DNA of 7,968 bases from Thermoplasmata archaeon (GTDB taxonomy: Archaea > Thermoplasmatota > Thermoplasmata > Thermoplasmatales > Thermoplasmataceae): positions 1 through 7,968 of the forward strand of contig JAKBQO010000063.1 in the NCBI GenBank assembly GCA_021835185.1, written 5' to 3'. Positions 6,149-7,968 of this stretch are shown piece after piece (the first letter of the stretch is position 1; the number at the start of each line of letters is the position of its first letter). The notes under the pieces are model-generated. The model saw only the letters and a program-made list of their open reading frames with translations. It ran no database searches and was not told the origin of the DNA. A program made the position numbers and the translations under genes.

Positions 6149-6163
6149 AGGATTGTCAATCCT
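6149..6163 (+). promoter_or_regulatory. Inverted repeat in the EF-1alpha leader
   Basis: AGGATTG-T-CAATCCT is a perfect 7-bp-arm palindrome with a 1-bp centre. As DNA it could be an operator just downstream of the transcription start. As RNA it could form a 6-bp stem (AGGAUU/AAUCCU) with a GUC loop, 7 nt before the ribosome-binding site. Either would suit control of a very highly expressed gene; which applies is not decided by the sequence. Confidence 0.45.
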
Positions 6164-6170
6164 GGTTAAA

Positions 6171-6175
6171 GGTGA
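6171..6175 (+). promoter_or_regulatory. Strong ribosome-binding site of EF-1alpha
   Basis: GGTGA matches the archaeal anti-Shine-Dalgarno complement (GGTGATC) and lies 6 nt before the ATG at 6182. It supports that start over the internal ATG at 6200 and contrasts with the leaderless promoters elsewhere in the window. Confidence 0.75.
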
Positions 6176-6181
6176 AAGAAA

Positions 6182-7462
6182 ATGGCAGAATTACCACATA
6201 TGAATTTAGTTATAATAGGGCATGTCGATCATGGAAAGTCTACTTTCGTAGGAAGATTATTGTTCGAACACGGAGAGATCCCACAGCACATAATAGACGA
6301 GTACAAGAAAGAGTCTGAAGAAAAGGGAAAGGCAACATTCGAGTTTGCCTGGGTTATGGACCGGTTTAAGGAAGAAAGGGAAAGAGGAGTTACAATCGAC
6401 CTTACACACAGAAAATTCCAGACAGACAAATACTACTTTACTATTATTGATGCACCCGGACACAGGGACTTTGTTAAGAACATGATTACAGGAACAAGCC
6501 AGGCAGATGCAGCAGTGCTTGTTGTTTCAGCAAGAGAGGGTGACGGTGTAATGGCACAGACAAGAGAGCACGCTTTCCTTGCCAGGACCCTTGGTGTATC
6601 ACAGCTCATAGTTGCAGTCAACAAGATGGATGCAACACAGCCAGCTTACAGTGAAAAAAGGTACAACGAAGTAAAGGAACAGGTTACAAAACTGCTTACC
6701 CCGATTGGATTTAAGGATGTTCCAATTATACCCATGAGCGGTTACAAGGGAGACAACATCATGAAAAACAGCGCAAATCTGTCATGGTGGAAAGGCCCAA
6801 CAATTATGGAAGCACTTAATAACCTTAAGGTACCAGCAAAACCAACAGACAAACCGCTTAGAATACCGGTTGAGGATGTTTACTCCATAACAGGTATAGG
6901 CACAGTTCCAGTAGGGAGAGTGGAAACTGGAGTCATTAAAATAAATGACAAGGTAATATTCCTTCCTGCAAACAAGTCAGGGGAAGTGAAGTCAATAGAG
7001 GAGCATCATACTGCAATGCAAAGCGCTGAACCTGGTGACAATATAGGATTCAACGTAAGGGGAATTGCAAAGAACGACCTGAAGAGAGGAGATGTCTGCG
7101 GCCCAGTATCTGCACCGCCAACAGTTGTAAAATCATTTACAGCCCAGATAGTTGTACTTCAGCACCCGAGTGTAATAGCAGCTGGATACAAACCTGTATT
7201 CCACGTACATACTGCCCAGATAGCCTGCAGATTTGAAGAAATCATAAAAACAATAAACCCGAAGGATGGAACCACACTTAAGGAAAAACCCGATTTCATA
7301 AAAGCAGGGGATATAGCTGTAGTTAAGGTTATACCTGACAAACCCCTTGTAATAGAGAAAGTATCGGAGTTCCCGCAGCTGGGAAGATTTGCAATAAGGG
7401 ATATGGGTATGACCGTTGCAGCCGGTCAGTGCATAGACCTTGAAAAAGCCACAGTAGCGTGA
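6182..7462 (+). CDS. tuf: Translation elongation factor EF-1alpha (aEF1A)
   Basis: This cytoplasmic GTPase carries aminoacyl-tRNA to the ribosomal A site. At 426 residues it has the usual archaeal length. The GTPase motifs are all intact: P-loop GHVDHGKST (13-21), switch I/G2 RGVTIDL (68-74, Thr71), G3 DAPGH (90-94), G4 NKMD (147-150) and G5 around MSG (185-187). Domain 2 starts near 225 ([20 protein letters not shown] follows), and domain 3 contains [16 protein letters not shown] and [15 protein letters not shown] near the C-terminus. The start is fixed by a GGTGA site 6 nt upstream. The rpsJ start follows 6 nt after the stop, and the rpsJ ribosome-binding site overlaps the tuf stop. An inverted repeat in the leader may regulate the operon. 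Identification is firm. Confidence 0.99.
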   Translation: MAELPHMNLVIIGHVDHGKSTFVGRLLFEHGEIPQHIIDEYKKESEEKGKATFEFAWVMDRFKEERERGVTIDLTHRKFQTDKYYFTIIDAPGHRDFVKNMITGTSQADAAVLVVSAREGDGVMAQTREHAFLARTLGVSQLIVAVNKMDATQPAYSEKRYNEVKEQVTKLLTPIGFKDVPIIPMSGYKGDNIMKNSANLSWWKGPTIMEALNNLKVPAKPTDKPLRIPVEDVYSITGIGTVPVGRVETGVIKINDKVIFLPANKSGEVKSIEEHHTAMQSAEPGDNIGFNVRGIAKNDLKRGDVCGPVSAPPTVVKSFTAQIVVLQHPSVIAAGYKPVFHVHTAQIACRFEEIIKTINPKDGTTLKEKPDFIKAGDIAVVKVIPDKPLVIEKVSEFPQLGRFAIRDMGMTVAAGQCIDLEKATVA

Positions 7463-7463
7463 T
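7459..7463 (+). promoter_or_regulatory. Ribosome-binding site of rpsJ overlapping the tuf stop
   Basis: GTGAT matches part of the GGTGATC consensus, contains the tuf stop codon TGA (7460-7462) and lies 5 nt before the rpsJ ATG at 7469. The layout suits coupled re-initiation by ribosomes finishing EF-1alpha. Confidence 0.6.
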
Positions 7464-7468
7464 GATAT

Positions 7469-7780
7469 ATGGCATATAAAGCAAGGATTTCACTGAGTGG
7501 CACCGAAAATCAAATAGTTGACGTAGTTTGCAACGAGATCAAAGCCATAGCAAAGAGAACTGGTGTAGAAATACACGGTCCAATCCCATTGCCTACAAAA
7601 AAACTTAAAGTTCCCTTAAGGAAAAGCCCCGATGGGGAAGGTTCTCCAACATGGGACCGCTGGGAAATGAGAGTACACAAACGCCTTATGGATGTGGATG
7701 CCGATGAGAGAACTCTAAGGCAATTAATGAGAATATCCATCCCCGATGGCGTCAGGATTGAAATCCAGATAAAAAGCTAA
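7469..7780 (+). CDS. rpsJ: Small ribosomal subunit protein uS10
   Basis: This encodes the 103-residue uS10 protein of the 30S head, and the length is typical of archaea. Diagnostic segments are [19 protein letters not shown] (5-23), the conserved loop [18 protein letters not shown] (37-54, uS10 signature), and [19 protein letters not shown] (65-83), followed by [13 protein letters not shown] at the C-terminus. It is the second gene of a tight operon after EF-1alpha, a pairing widespread in archaea, and is followed by a hairpin plus T tract. Identification is firm. Confidence 0.98.
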   Translation: MAYKARISLSGTENQIVDVVCNEIKAIAKRTGVEIHGPIPLPTKKLKVPLRKSPDGEGSPTWDRWEMRVHKRLMDVDADERTLRQLMRISIPDGVRIEIQIKS

Positions 7781-7782
7781 AT

Positions 7783-7810
7783 TATCTGTGTTTCCAGATA
7801 TATTTTTTTT
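7783..7810 (+). terminator. Hairpin and T-tract terminator after rpsJ
   Basis: TATCTG (7783-7788) pairs perfectly with CAGATA (7795-7800) across a 6-nt loop. Two bases (TA) and then eight Ts (7803-7810) follow, with a second run of five Ts at 7816-7820. It begins 3 nt after the rpsJ stop. The T tracts alone would suffice for archaeal polymerase; the hairpin gives it a bacterial intrinsic-terminator look. Confidence 0.6.
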
Positions 7811-7848
7811 ATTAATTTTTCTATATAATGTCTAGCGTGGCGTATGTC

Positions 7849-7862
7849 GAAAAATTTATATA
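7849..7862 (+). promoter_or_regulatory. BRE and TATA box of the right-edge gene, leaderless
   Basis: An A-rich BRE-like stretch (CGAAAAA, from 7849) runs into TTTATATA (7855-7862), a near-consensus archaeal TATA box. It is centred about 26 nt before the ATG at 7884, so the transcript should start at the initiation codon. Confidence 0.65.
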
Positions 7863-7883
7863 TTTTTTAGAATTATATTTATT

Positions 7884-7968
7884 ATGAAGCATAAATATGT
7901 AATGCTAGTTGCAGTATTGGTTGCTGCTATGTTTATTATGATTGCATATTCATCTGTTGATAATAATA
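7884..7968 (+). CDS. Start of a membrane-anchored or secreted protein (cut by window edge)
   Basis: Only the first 28 codons are present. They begin MKHKY, a short positive N-terminus, followed by a hydrophobic stretch VMLVAVLVAAMFIMIAYSS (6-24) and then polar VDNN. This is the shape of a signal peptide or N-terminal membrane anchor. The start is supported by a near-consensus TATA box at leaderless spacing. The rest lies outside the window, so function cannot be judged. Confidence 0.6.
   Translation, partial: MKHKYVMLVAVLVAAMFIMIAYSSVDNN

Noticed and set aside
5890..6159. 89-codon minus-strand open frame in the rpoL - EF-1alpha gap
   Set aside because: It needs a TTG start inside the EF-1alpha leader palindrome, has no ribosome-binding site or promoter, and crosses the EF-1alpha promoter. 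The better protein-like signal is in a different frame over 5807-5989.

Overview
The window is archaeal chromosome carrying almost only information-processing genes. Ribosomal proteins eL42 and eS27, aIF2-alpha, RNA polymerase subunit L, archaeal EF-1alpha, uS10 and an archaeal/eukaryotic-type isoleucyl-tRNA synthetase are all archaeal in form. The AT-rich composition, the Arg AGG/AGA and Ile ATA codon use, and TATA boxes placed about 25 nt before several start codons (leaderless transcripts) suggest a member of the Thermoplasmatales, perhaps Ferroplasma or a relative. The genus is inferred from overall character, not from a database match.

Left to right: a minus-strand operon rpl44e - rps27e - aIF2-alpha (817 down to 1, the last gene cut by the window edge) encodes two zinc-ribbon ribosomal proteins and the tRNA-delivery initiation factor. 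A 116-bp divergent promoter region with a 17-bp interrupted palindrome separates it from a plus-strand gene for an unrecognised 105-residue basic protein (934-1251). ileS follows (1402-4476). It converges on the minus-strand pair rpoL - trmG10 (5744 down to 4469), and the two 3' ends share an 8-bp palindrome, TTAATTAA. rpoL and trmG10 overlap by 11 bp.

The 437-bp gap 5745-6181 holds the leaderless rpoL promoter, a degenerate minus-strand protein-coding remnant with an in-frame stop (5807-5989, perhaps from a transposase), and the EF-1alpha promoter. The EF-1alpha leader has a perfect 7-bp-arm inverted repeat and a GGTGA ribosome-binding site. EF-1alpha (tuf) and uS10 (rpsJ) form a tight pair (6182-7780) closed by a hairpin followed by a T tract. 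A new leaderless gene with a hydrophobic N-terminus starts at 7884 and runs off the right edge.

Functionally the genes cover charging of tRNA-Ile, tRNA guanosine-10 methylation, delivery of initiator and elongator tRNA, the ribosome and transcription. I found no CRISPR array, intact mobile element, tRNA or rRNA, and no evidence for a novel multi-gene system. The points most worth a second look are the two regulatory palindromes, the pseudogene remnant, the unusual D-M-P-Y catalytic motif in TrmG10 and the uncharacterised 105-residue protein.
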